DNA of 64,000 bases from Duganella flavida (lineage in GTDB: Bacteria > Pseudomonadota > Gammaproteobacteria > Burkholderiales > Burkholderiaceae_D). Positions 54,425 to 64,000 of this stretch are shown piece after piece. The stretch's first letter is position 1. Each line of letters opens with the position of its first letter. The notes beneath the pieces are model-generated. The model was not told where the DNA came from. It ran no database searches and saw only the letters and a list, made by a program, of their open reading frames with translations. The stretch is taken from positions 62,001-126,000 of the forward strand of contig NZ_WWCN01000015.1 in assembly GCF_009857445.1 (NCBI RefSeq), written 5' to 3'. The translations under genes and the position numbers were made by a program.

Positions 54425-55135
54425 TTAAATTGCGCGGCGTACCATCAGCTCTTTGATCTTGCCAATTGCCTTGTTCGGGTTCAGACCCTTAGGGCAGACA
54501 TCGACGCAGTTCATGATCGAGTGGCAGCGGAACAGGCGGTACGGATCTTCCAGGTTGTCCAGACGCGGGCCGGTGGCTTCGTCGCGCGAGTCGGCGATGA
54601 AGCGGTAGGCTTGCAGCAGGCCGGCTGGGCCGACGAACTTGTCCGGATTCCACCAGAACGACGGGCACGAGGTCGAGCAGCACGCGCACAGGATGCACTC
54701 GTACAGGCCGTCGAGTTCTTCGCGCTCTGCAGGCGTTTGCAGACGCTCTTTCTCTGGGCGGATCGAATCGTTGATCAGGTATGGCTTGATCGAATCGTAC
54801 TGCTTGAAGAACTGGGTCATGTCGACGATCAGATCGCGGATTACCGGCAAACCTGGCAGCGGACGCAGCACGATAGGCTCGCTCAGCTCGTTCAGGTTGG
54901 TGGTGCAAGCCAGACCGTTCTTGCCGTTGATGTTCATCGCGTCCGAACCGCACACGCCTTCGCGGCAGGAGCGGCGCAGGGCCAGCGAATCATCCACGTC
55001 CGACTTGATGCGCTGCAGTGCATCCAGCAGCATTTTGTCGGTGTCTTTCAGCTCGACGGTGACGTCTTGCATGTACGGCTTGGCGTCCTGATCCGGGTCG
55101 TAGCGGTAAATTTTCAGTTTGAGAGTGCGTGCCAT
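54425..55135 (-). CDS. sdhB: succinate dehydrogenase iron-sulfur subunit
   Basis: 236 residues. Three clusters are ligated by CREGVCGSDAMNINGKNGLAC in outline (about residues 56-76, [2Fe-2S]), CILCACCSTSCP (about 148-159, [4Fe-4S]) and CHSIMNCVDVCPKGLNP (about 205-221, [3Fe-4S]). It carries electrons from the SdhA flavin to ubiquinone at SdhCD. Nine bases separate it from sdhA. Confidence 0.98.
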   Translation of the reverse strand: MARTLKLKIYRYDPDQDAKPYMQDVTVELKDTDKMLLDALQRIKSDVDDSLALRRSCREGVCGSDAMNINGKNGLACTTNLNELSEPIVLRPLPGLPVIRDLIVDMTQFFKQYDSIKPYLINDSIRPEKERLQTPAEREELDGLYECILCACCSTSCPSFWWNPDKFVGPAGLLQAYRFIADSRDEATGPRLDNLEDPYRLFRCHSIMNCVDVCPKGLNPNKAIGKIKELMVRRAI

Positions 55136-55144
55136 TTTATAGCC

Positions 55145-56923
55145 TTAGAAAGTACGTGGTTTCGGTTTGAAGGTATCAACCGTCAGCGGCTTGGTGACGA
55201 CTGCCTTGTAATCCAGACGGTTGCCTTCCGAGTACCACAGCGTGTGCTTCATCCAGTTGTCGTCGTCGCGGTGCGGGTGGTCATCCTGAGCGTGGGCGCC
55301 GCGCGATTCTTTGCGGGCAGCGGCCGAGATCATGGTGGCTTTCGCGGTTTCGATCAGATTGTCCAGTTCCAGTGCTTCCACGCGAGCGGTGTTGAACACT
55401 TTCGACTTGTCCTTGAACGACACGTGCTTGCGGCGCTCGTCCAGCTTCAGGATTTCTTCCACGCCTTTGTTCAGCATCTCGTCGGTACGGAACACGCCGC
55501 AGTATTTCTGCATGGTGGCGCGGATGTCGTTGGCGACGCCCTGCACTTTTTCGGTACCGGTCGAGGTTTCCAGCGCGTTCAGACGATTCAGCGCGAAGTC
55601 GGCAGCGTCTTTTGGCAGCGGCTTGTTTTCTTTTTGCTTCAGGTTCGAAGCCACCACGTGGTTGCCGGCTGCACGGCCGAACACCAGCAAGTCCAGCAGC
55701 GAGTTGGTGCCCAGGCGGTTAGCGCCGTGTACCGATACGCAGGCGCATTCGCCGATGGCGTACAGGCCGTTGACCACTTTCTGCGAGCCGTCGCCGTTAG
55801 GCGTCACCACTTGACCGTGGATATTGGTCGGGATACCGCCCATCTGATAGTGGATGGTTGGTACGACCGGGATTGGTTCTTTGGTCGCATCGACGTTGGC
55901 GAACTTGTGGCCGATTTCCAGAATCGACGGCAGACGCTTCTCGATGGTGTCCTTGCCGATGTGGCGCAGATCCAGCATGACGTGGTCTTTGTTCGGACCG
56001 CAGCCACGGCCTTCCTTGATCTCCTGGTCCATCGAACGGGACACGAAGTCGCGCGGCGCCAGGTCTTTCAGCGTTGGCGCATAACGCTCCATGAAGCGCT
56101 CGCCTTCCGAGTTGATCAGGATACCGCCTTCACCGCGTACACCTTCGGTGATCAGCACGCCCGCGCCGGCCACGCCGGTCGGGTGGAACTGCCAGAATTC
56201 CATGTCTTGCAGTGGCAGGCCGGCACGTGCCGCCATACCCATGCCGTCGCCGGTGTTGATGAACGCATTGGTCGAGGCAGCGAAGATACGGCCAGCACCG
56301 CCGGTGGCGAAGATGGTGGTCTTGGCTTCCAGGATCATGGTTTCGCCGGTTTCCATTTCCAGCGCGACTACGCCGACCACGTCGCCTTCGGCGTCGCGGA
56401 TCAGGTCCAGCGCCATCCACTCCACGAAGAAGTGGGTGCGGGCTTTGACGTTACGCTGATACAGGGTGTGCAGCAGTGCGTGGCCGGTACGGTCAGCTGC
56501 GGCGCAAGCGCGCTGCACAGCTTTTTCACCGAAGTTGGCGGTGTGGCCGCCGAACGGACGCTGGTAGATGGTGCCGTCCGGGTTACGGTCGAAAGGCATG
56601 CCGAAGTGTTCCAGCTCGTACACGACCTTCGGTGCTTCGCGGCACATGAATTCGATCGCGTCCTGGTCGCCCAGGTAGTCGCCACCTTTAACGGTGTCGA
56701 ACATGTGCCAGAACCAGTTGTCTTCGGCCATATTGCCCAGCGAGGCGCCGATACCGCCCTGCGCTGCCACAGTGTGGGAACGGGTTGGGAATACTTTCGA
56801 CAGCACGGCCACGTTCAAGCCGGCTTCGGCCAGTTGCAGCGATGCGCGCATGCCGGAGCCGCCGGCGCCGACGATTACCGCGTCAAAGCGGCGGGTAGGG
56901 ATTGCAGATTTGATAGCTGCCAC
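55145..56923 (-). CDS. sdhA: succinate dehydrogenase flavoprotein subunit
   Basis: 592 residues from GTG at 56923 (read MAAIKSAIPTRRF). I chose it because GGAG lies 9 bases upstream and because SdhA proteins begin at this point; a longer reading to 56956 overlaps sdhD. The FAD-binding GAGGSGMRASLQLAE is followed by TRSHTVAAQGG, in which the His binds FAD covalently. Substrate residues lie in the HPTGVAGAGVLITEGVRGEG block. It oxidises succinate to fumarate at the inner membrane. Confidence 0.96.
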   Translation of the reverse strand: MAAIKSAIPTRRFDAVIVGAGGSGMRASLQLAEAGLNVAVLSKVFPTRSHTVAAQGGIGASLGNMAEDNWFWHMFDTVKGGDYLGDQDAIEFMCREAPKVVYELEHFGMPFDRNPDGTIYQRPFGGHTANFGEKAVQRACAAADRTGHALLHTLYQRNVKARTHFFVEWMALDLIRDAEGDVVGVVALEMETGETMILEAKTTIFATGGAGRIFAASTNAFINTGDGMGMAARAGLPLQDMEFWQFHPTGVAGAGVLITEGVRGEGGILINSEGERFMERYAPTLKDLAPRDFVSRSMDQEIKEGRGCGPNKDHVMLDLRHIGKDTIEKRLPSILEIGHKFANVDATKEPIPVVPTIHYQMGGIPTNIHGQVVTPNGDGSQKVVNGLYAIGECACVSVHGANRLGTNSLLDLLVFGRAAGNHVVASNLKQKENKPLPKDAADFALNRLNALETSTGTEKVQGVANDIRATMQKYCGVFRTDEMLNKGVEEILKLDERRKHVSFKDKSKVFNTARVEALELDNLIETAKATMISAAARKESRGAHAQDDHPHRDDDNWMKHTLWYSEGNRLDYKAVVTKPLTVDTFKPKPRTF

Positions 56924-56925
56924 GA

Positions 56926-57297
56926 TTAGACACTCCAGATAATTTGAATCGACCACACGGCGCAGCCGATCAGCCAGGCCATGGTGGCGATTTGCAGGAA
57001 CAGGCGCGGACCAACAGCGCGCACATAGTCCATCCAGACGTCACGCATGCCTACCCACGCGTGGTAGAACAGGCCGATGAGGGTCACAGCGGTCGCCAGT
57101 TTGAACCACTGCTGGGCGAACAAGCCGGCCCAGCCTTCGTAGGTGAAGTTCTGGCCGGTCAGGAAGGCCAGCACCAGGGTGGCGGTGTAGATCACCATGA
57201 TGACTGCGGTGACGCGTTGCGCCAGCCAGTCGCGCATGCCGTACGATGCGCCTACTACTCGGCGCTTAGGGCCGATACCGTTATCGTTGATGGACAT
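56926..57297 (-). CDS. sdhD: succinate dehydrogenase membrane anchor subunit
   Basis: 123 residues from ATG at 57297 (MSINDNGIGPKRRVVG), one base after the sdhC stop. Three transmembrane helices are visible (about 30-50, 62-80 and 95-119). The heme-ligand His is in LFYHAWVGMRDVWMDYV. With SdhC it anchors SdhAB and binds ubiquinone. Confidence 0.93.
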   Translation of the reverse strand: MSINDNGIGPKRRVVGASYGMRDWLAQRVTAVIMVIYTATLVLAFLTGQNFTYEGWAGLFAQQWFKLATAVTLIGLFYHAWVGMRDVWMDYVRAVGPRLFLQIATMAWLIGCAVWSIQIIWSV

Positions 57298-57298
57298 T

Positions 57299-57721
57299 TC
57301 AGAATACTCCAAACAGTTTCAGGGCGATCAGGGCGGTCAGCACCAGGCTGATGACCAGCACGGTGGCCGACGATTTACGCGCCGAGTGCTTGTCCAGACC
57401 GATGTGCAGGTCCATCACCAGGTGACGGATACCAGCGCACATGTGGTGCAGGAAGCTCCACGACAGGCCCAGGATGATCACTTTGACCAGCGGATAGGTC
57501 ACGAAACCTTCGTAGTACGCGAAAGAGATCTCGGAGCGCAGGGAGTTCTGCAAGAGATACAGCACGAATGGCAGCAGCACGAACATGCCAACACCGGAAA
57601 TACGGTGCAGGATGGATACGATGGCAGCCAATGGCATACGGTAGTTGGACAGCTCGGTAACATGAATGTTACGGAACTCCGGCCGTTCTTTTTTAGGGGC
57701 TTCCCTTACGGCTTCTGACAT
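57299..57721 (-). CDS. sdhC: succinate dehydrogenase cytochrome b556 subunit
   Basis: 140 residues, three transmembrane helices. The signature ILHRISGVGMFVLLPF (about residues 37-52) and the heme-His block SFLHHMCAGIRHLVMDL (about residues 88-104) are both present. It is the first gene of the sdh operon. The 207 bases upstream are AT-rich near 57795-57825 and should carry the promoter, but no clear hexamer pair stands out. Confidence 0.95.
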   Translation of the reverse strand: MSEAVREAPKKERPEFRNIHVTELSNYRMPLAAIVSILHRISGVGMFVLLPFVLYLLQNSLRSEISFAYYEGFVTYPLVKVIILGLSWSFLHHMCAGIRHLVMDLHIGLDKHSARKSSATVLVISLVLTALIALKLFGVF

Positions 57722-57928
57722 AACAAGACCTCCTCAGGCTTATACAAAAATTTGGTGAGACTGCGATTTTCGCCGATTTCCACTCTCATAACCAATATCT
57801 ATTGTTACATATAATAAAAATAGTAGTTGGCAACACTCCGGGAATCTCGGCTGTGGCTACCTTTCCGTAGCTCAACGTATTATCAGCGCAACAATGCTAC
57901 AGCCGTATGACTGCGCGCCGTGTCTCCA

Positions 57929-58714
57929 TCAATTCAACTCATTGTGGTAGTGGTGGCGCTCCGTCAGGTACAAGCCGCGGCGCAGCTCGACCGGCTTGTC
58001 GCCATAGGTAAACGAGACCCGCTCCGACGCCAGCAGTGGCGTGTTGGCGGTGATTTTCAACAGTGCGGCGTCGTCCGCACCAGCACAGACGGCGCGGATT
58101 TTTTCCGTGGCACGTATCATGCGCGTGCCGAATTCCGATTCAAACAGGCCGTACATCGGGCCTTTGTATTCTTCCAGGCGCTCGGCGGTCAACCCCTTGA
58201 AGGTGAGACCCGGTAGCCACAGTTCTTCAACGATAGTCGGTACACCGTCGAACGATTGCACGCGCTTGACGAAGATCACGGCGTCGCCGGACTTCAAGTC
58301 GAGCAGGCGCGCCACATCAGCCGGCGCGCGCATGCGCTTGACTTCTATGAACTTACTTTCAGGGTAGTGCGGCACGCCTTCGTCCGGCATCAGACGCAGG
58401 AAACGGAAGTGGGCGCGCGCTTCGTGGTGGGTGGACACGAAAGTGCCCTTCCCTTGCTTGCGCATTACCAGGTTTTCCGCAGCCAGCTCATCAATCGCCT
58501 TGCGTACGGTGCCCTGGCTGACCTTGAACCGGTTGGCCAATTCCACTTCGCTGGGGATCAATTCGCCCGGTTTCCACTCACCGGACTGCAAGCTCTGCGT
58601 GATCAGGGCCTTGATTTGCTGGTACAAAGGAGAGAAAGTAGGAGACGAGCCACCCGCACCGCCAGCGTTCGCGGCAGCAGGATTATTATTCGAATTAGGT
58701 GGGGTGGAACTCAT
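57929..58714 (-). CDS. GntR-family (HutC type) regulator of the TCA cluster
   Basis: 261 residues from ATG at 58714. A Gly/Asn/Ala-rich leader of about 25 residues precedes a GntR winged HTH (LIPSEVELANRFKVSQGTVRKAIDEL in outline, about residues 52-77, then KQGKGTFVS). A UTRA ligand-binding domain follows. It lies between sdhC and mdh, and a palindrome in its own upstream region is a likely operator. I infer control of mdh and possibly of sdh and itself. The ligand is unknown. A GTG at 58732 is the alternative start. Confidence 0.9.
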   Translation of the reverse strand: MSSTPPNSNNNPAAANAGGAGGSSPTFSPLYQQIKALITQSLQSGEWKPGELIPSEVELANRFKVSQGTVRKAIDELAAENLVMRKQGKGTFVSTHHEARAHFRFLRLMPDEGVPHYPESKFIEVKRMRAPADVARLLDLKSGDAVIFVKRVQSFDGVPTIVEELWLPGLTFKGLTAERLEEYKGPMYGLFESEFGTRMIRATEKIRAVCAGADDAALLKITANTPLLASERVSFTYGDKPVELRRGLYLTERHHYHNELN

Positions 58715-58774
58715 AGGCCAAGATTTCACCACAAAAGACCAGTGCCGTCCAGAAAAACCAGCAATAACTTATCT

Positions 58775-58788
58775 GTCTTATATAAGAC
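58775..58788. promoter_or_regulatory. candidate GntR operator
   Basis: GTCTTATATAAGAC is a perfect 14-bp palindrome, with partly symmetrical flanks (ATCT...AGAT). It is 61 bases from the gntR start and 12 bases before the mdh -35 box. The spacing suits a repressor or activator acting on both divergent genes. Confidence 0.6.
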
Positions 58789-58799
58789 ATAAGATAGGA

Positions 58800-58828
58800 T
58801 TGACAGATAGTGGCGTCAAGCCTACACT
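58800..58828 (+). promoter_or_regulatory. sigma-70 promoter of mdh
   Basis: TTGACA (58800-58805, perfect) and TACACT (58823-58828) are 17 bases apart. The leader is about 120 bases to the mdh start. Confidence 0.75.
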
Positions 58829-58953
58829 CCCGAGCCAAGCGCTTTATGGATACTCGATTATAAAGCGCTTATTTTGCAGTATCATTACGTTTTCCCGGAC
58901 CGGCCGCCGGTCCTGCTTCACGAACGATTCACTTCCCACTTTGGAGATTCATC

Positions 58954-59943
58954 ATGGCTAAAACCCCTCTGCGTGTTGCTGTTACCGGCGCCGCCGGCCA
59001 AATCGGCTACGCCCTGCTGTTCCGTATCGCTAACGGCGACATGCTCGGCAAAGACCAACCAGTTATTCTGCAACTGCTGGAAATCGCCGACGAAAAAGCA
59101 CAGAAAGCGCTGAAGGGCGTGATGATGGAAATCGACGACTGCGCATTCCCGCTGCTGACCGAGATGACCGCTCACTCCGATCCACTGACCGCATTCAAAG
59201 ACGTCGACTACGCCGTTCTGGTTGGCGCCCGTCCACGCGGCCCAGGCATGGAACGTAAAGACCTGCTGGAAGCCAACGCACAGATCTTCACCGCCCAAGG
59301 TAAAGCACTGGACGCCGTCGCTTCGCGCAACGTTAAAGTACTGGTAGTCGGCAACCCAGCCAACACCAACGCTTACATCGCCATGAAATCGGCGCCATCG
59401 CTGCCAGCGAAAAACTTCACCGCCATGCTGCGTCTGGACCACAACCGCGCCCTGTCGCAAGTGGCTGCCAAAACCGGCACCCAAGTGAAAGACATCGAGA
59501 AGTTGACCGTGTGGGGCAACCACTCGCCAACCATGTACGCTGACTACCGCTTCGCGACCGTGAACGGCAAAAACGTTAAAGACCTGATCAACGATCAAGA
59601 GTGGAACGCTAACACCTTCCTGCCTACCGTGGGCAAACGCGGCGCAGCGATCATCGAAGCGCGCGGCCTGTCGTCGGCTGCTTCGGCTGCCAACGCTGCC
59701 ATCGACCACGTGCATGACTGGCACGTCGGCACCAACGGCAAATGGACCACCATGGGCATCCCATCGGATGGTTCGTACGGCATCCCGGAAGGCATCGTGT
59801 TCGGTTTCCCAGTGACCACCGAAAACGGCGAATACAAAATCGTTCAAGGCCTGGAAATCGATGCATTCTCGCAAGAGCGCATCAACCTGACCCTGAAAGA
59901 ACTGACCGAAGAGCGCGAAGGCGTTAAGCACCTGCTGCCATAA
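58954..59943 (+). CDS. mdh: malate dehydrogenase
   Basis: 329 residues. NAD-dependent conversion of malate to oxaloacetate. Cofactor motif GAAGQIGYALLFRIANGDML (about residues 11-30). Substrate arginines are in GARPRGPGMERKDLL (about 90-104), and the active-site His in TVWGNHSPTMYAD (about 184-196). It belongs to the long MDH group seen in Burkholderiales. GGAG is 9 bases upstream of the start. Confidence 0.98.
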   Translation: MAKTPLRVAVTGAAGQIGYALLFRIANGDMLGKDQPVILQLLEIADEKAQKALKGVMMEIDDCAFPLLTEMTAHSDPLTAFKDVDYAVLVGARPRGPGMERKDLLEANAQIFTAQGKALDAVASRNVKVLVVGNPANTNAYIAMKSAPSLPAKNFTAMLRLDHNRALSQVAAKTGTQVKDIEKLTVWGNHSPTMYADYRFATVNGKNVKDLINDQEWNANTFLPTVGKRGAAIIEARGLSSAASAANAAIDHVHDWHVGTNGKWTTMGIPSDGSYGIPEGIVFGFPVTTENGEYKIVQGLEIDAFSQERINLTLKELTEEREGVKHLLP

Positions 59944-60041
59944 TCTTCTGTCCGCACGTGGAACCGGTTAAACCACCGATCCGCCGCACCCGCCGCGCTG
60001 CCGAGAGCAGCGCGGTATCCGTTTCACCTGATCCCACCTGC

Positions 60042-61034
60042 ATGCACCCATCCGAGGTTTTATTCCAGGGTAACCGCCAGCCGCTGTTACTGCCAGCATG
60101 TGATCACTACGCCGGCTCCGAAAAGCTGATGCGCAAGTCGATCGCCCTGCAACAAGAACTTGGCCCCCTGTTCGACATCACCCTCGACTGCGAAGACGGC
60201 GCCAGCGCCGGCAACGAAGAAGCCCACGCCAAGCTAATCGTCGAGCTACTCAACTCCGAAGAGAACAAATTCAACCGCATCGGCGCTCGCGTGCACGATG
60301 TGGAGAGCCCGTTCTTTGCGCGCGATGTAGAAATTATCTGCACTGCCGCCCAGCGCCTGGCCTACATCATGGTGCCGAAGGCGCATAGCGTGGCCGAAGT
60401 CGAGCGCGCCATCAAGTTGATCAACACCCACGCCGCCAAGGCCGGCCGCAAGGACCTGCCGGTGCACGTGCTGATCGAAACCCACGGCGCCCTGCGCGAT
60501 GCCTACGCCATCGCTGCCCTGCCCCAAGTGCAGAGCCTGTCGTTCGGCATCATGGATTTCGTCTCGGCCCACTACGGCGCGATTCCGGGCGCAGCAATGC
60601 GAACGCCGGGCCAGTTCACCCATCCGCTGGTGACGCGCGCCAAGCTGGAAATCGCCGCCGCCTGCCACGCGCACGGCAAAGTGCCGTCGCATAACGTGAC
60701 CACCGAAATCAAAGATACTGCTGTCGCAGCGAATGATGCCCAGCGCGCCGCCGCTGAATTCGGCTACACGCGCATGTGGAGCATCCACCCGAACCAGATC
60801 AAACCGATCATCAAGACGTTCACGCCGCGCCTCTCCGAGGTCAGCGAGGCGGCCGCCATTTTGCACGAAGCCGCAGCCGTGCAATGGGGGCCGATTGCCC
60901 AAAATGGCCGATTGCACGATCGCGCCAGCTACAGATATTATTGGACCGTTTTACAGCGCGCCAAACTGGCCGGGCTGACTCTGCCCGAGTCGGTCGCCCC
61001 GCTGTTCAACGGTAGCACGACCGTTCACCCATAG
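60042..61034 (+). CDS. HpcH/HpaI aldolase / citrate lyase beta-like (CitE-like) protein
   Basis: 330 residues from ATG at 60042 (MHPSEVLFQGNRQP), chosen because homologues begin near here; an in-frame GTG at 59958 would add an arginine-rich leader that looks unconserved. The TIM-barrel motifs are CDHYAGSEKLMRKS, TLDCEDGAS (metal-binding Glu/Asp), MVPKAHSVAEVERA and SFGIMDFVSAHYG. It probably cleaves a malyl-, citramalyl- or citryl-type CoA thioester. CitD and CitF are absent, so it is not a citrate lyase. It follows mdh and is probably on the same transcript. Confidence 0.85.
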   Translation: MHPSEVLFQGNRQPLLLPACDHYAGSEKLMRKSIALQQELGPLFDITLDCEDGASAGNEEAHAKLIVELLNSEENKFNRIGARVHDVESPFFARDVEIICTAAQRLAYIMVPKAHSVAEVERAIKLINTHAAKAGRKDLPVHVLIETHGALRDAYAIAALPQVQSLSFGIMDFVSAHYGAIPGAAMRTPGQFTHPLVTRAKLEIAAACHAHGKVPSHNVTTEIKDTAVAANDAQRAAAEFGYTRMWSIHPNQIKPIIKTFTPRLSEVSEAAAILHEAAAVQWGPIAQNGRLHDRASYRYYWTVLQRAKLAGLTLPESVAPLFNGSTTVHP

Positions 61035-61045
61035 GAAGCACACAG

Positions 61046-61546
61046 ATGTCCATCTCCAAATTATTCATGGCCTGCAGCCTCGCGCTGGCCTCCCTGACGC
61101 TGGCTACCGGCGCCCACGCCGCCGACGCCGACACCACCAAAAAAGTGGTGAAGAAAGCCGCCGCCAAAACGACCAAGAAAACCGCCAAGCCGGCCGAGCC
61201 GAAAGCACCGGATGAAGAAGCCGACGAACCGGCCATCACCGACTCCGCCGTCACCGACTTCGACTGCGAACTGGGCAACAAGATCACCATCTACGCCAAC
61301 ACCAACGACGAAGCGCACATCGCGCTGCGCTGGAAGAAGCGCCTGCACCGCCTGACCCGCGTCGGCACCACCACCGGCGCCAACCGCTTCGAAAACAAGT
61401 TGTACGGCCTGATCTGGATCGGCATTCCCGCCAAAGGCATGCTGCTGGACTCCAAGCAGAACCGCCAGCTGGCCAACGAATGCCGTAACGCCGAACAAAT
61501 GAAGCCGGTGGCGACTGCCGCCACCCCGGCCAACACGCTGCAATAA
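61046..61546 (+). CDS. secreted Lys/Ala-rich protein with MliC-like domain
   Basis: 166 residues. A Sec signal peptide (cleavage after AHA, about residue 25) precedes a linker rich in Lys, Ala, Thr and Pro (residues 30-60). A domain of about 80 residues then starts TDFDCELGNKITIY and ends LANECRNAE. Two Cys about 75 residues apart and the Cys-Gly-Ile/Tyr spacing resemble MliC/PliC lysozyme inhibitors. If so, it would guard the periplasm against host or competitor lysozyme. It lies between citE and acnA, 11 bases after citE. Confidence 0.65.
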   Translation: MSISKLFMACSLALASLTLATGAHAADADTTKKVVKKAAAKTTKKTAKPAEPKAPDEEADEPAITDSAVTDFDCELGNKITIYANTNDEAHIALRWKKRLHRLTRVGTTTGANRFENKLYGLIWIGIPAKGMLLDSKQNRQLANECRNAEQMKPVATAATPANTLQ

Positions 61547-61581
61547 GCTTAAAAACCCAGTACCCACCCGAAGGAGAGGTC

Positions 61582-64000
<2,419 letters not shown>

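Noticed and set aside
54119..56929. 936-codon open frame on the plus strand across sdhE-sdhA
   Set aside because: It is the antisense shadow of the sdhB and sdhA genes, whose proteins carry all family motifs; the plus-strand frame has no recognisable domain.

Overview
This window looks like chromosomal DNA of a betaproteobacterium of the order Burkholderiales, most likely family Oxalobacteraceae (Massilia/Duganella/Janthinobacterium type). That placement is an inference from the gene orders (der-hfq-hflX-hflKC-hisZ-purA, ispG-hisS-yfgM-bamB-der, acnA-citE-mdh-gntR-sdhCDABE-gltA), from the high GC, and from protein features such as an exosortase-type secreted protein at the left edge. No rRNA, tRNA, CRISPR array, insertion sequence or prophage is visible. 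No stretch longer than 300 bases lacks a gene; the longest gaps are 51846-52127 (structured leader), 52455-52723 (one tiny ORF and a terminator) and 285-534 (promoter and terminators).

Layout. 1-16.9 kb is almost all on the minus strand: a truncated secreted protein gene, a phosphoribosyltransferase, purA, hisZ, hflC, hflK, hflX, hfq, der, bamB, yfgM, hisS, ispG, rodZ, pilW, rlmN and ndk, many with start/stop overlaps. A Bax-inhibitor-type membrane protein gene (+) then faces a pbpC / bacterial alpha-2-macroglobulin pair (-). Next come rlmD and the stationary-phase cluster rpoS-nlpD-pcm-surE. At 30.9-33.5 kb lies the accessory island of most interest: a TIR-domain protein followed after 9 bases by a ParA/MinD-like NTPase with a KGGTGRT P-loop and a C-terminal array of 42-residue TPRs. 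This has the architecture expected of a conflict or defence module. A quinone oxidoreductase gene, a 92-bp near-perfect inverted repeat, dinG, a DUF465 gene, a PP2C-like phosphatase gene, a secreted coiled-coil protein gene and zapE follow.

39.7-45.9 kb holds the 2-oxoglutarate dehydrogenase operon odhA-odhB-(SHOCT-PspC)-lpdA, with a 5' leader that fits the Burkholderiales sucA RNA motif. 45.9-52.7 kb is a mixed region: LysR regulator and divergent metallo-beta-lactamase-fold protein, a leucine-rich-repeat/protein-kinase fusion followed by a BlaI-like repressor, a secreted alpha/beta hydrolase, small unknown proteins, and a leader RNA whose last hairpin masks the ribosome-binding site of a 108-residue unknown protein.

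52.7-64 kb is a TCA-cycle cluster. The gltA, sdhE, sdhB, sdhA, sdhD, sdhC and gntR genes run on the minus strand; mdh, a citE-like lyase gene, a small MliC-like protein gene and acnA (cut by the window end) run on the plus strand. The gntR-mdh gap carries a 14-bp perfect palindrome 11 bases upstream of a good sigma-70 promoter for mdh, which suggests that the GntR regulator coordinates both arms. With the odh operon, the window encodes citrate synthase, aconitase, 2-oxoglutarate dehydrogenase, succinate dehydrogenase and malate dehydrogenase.
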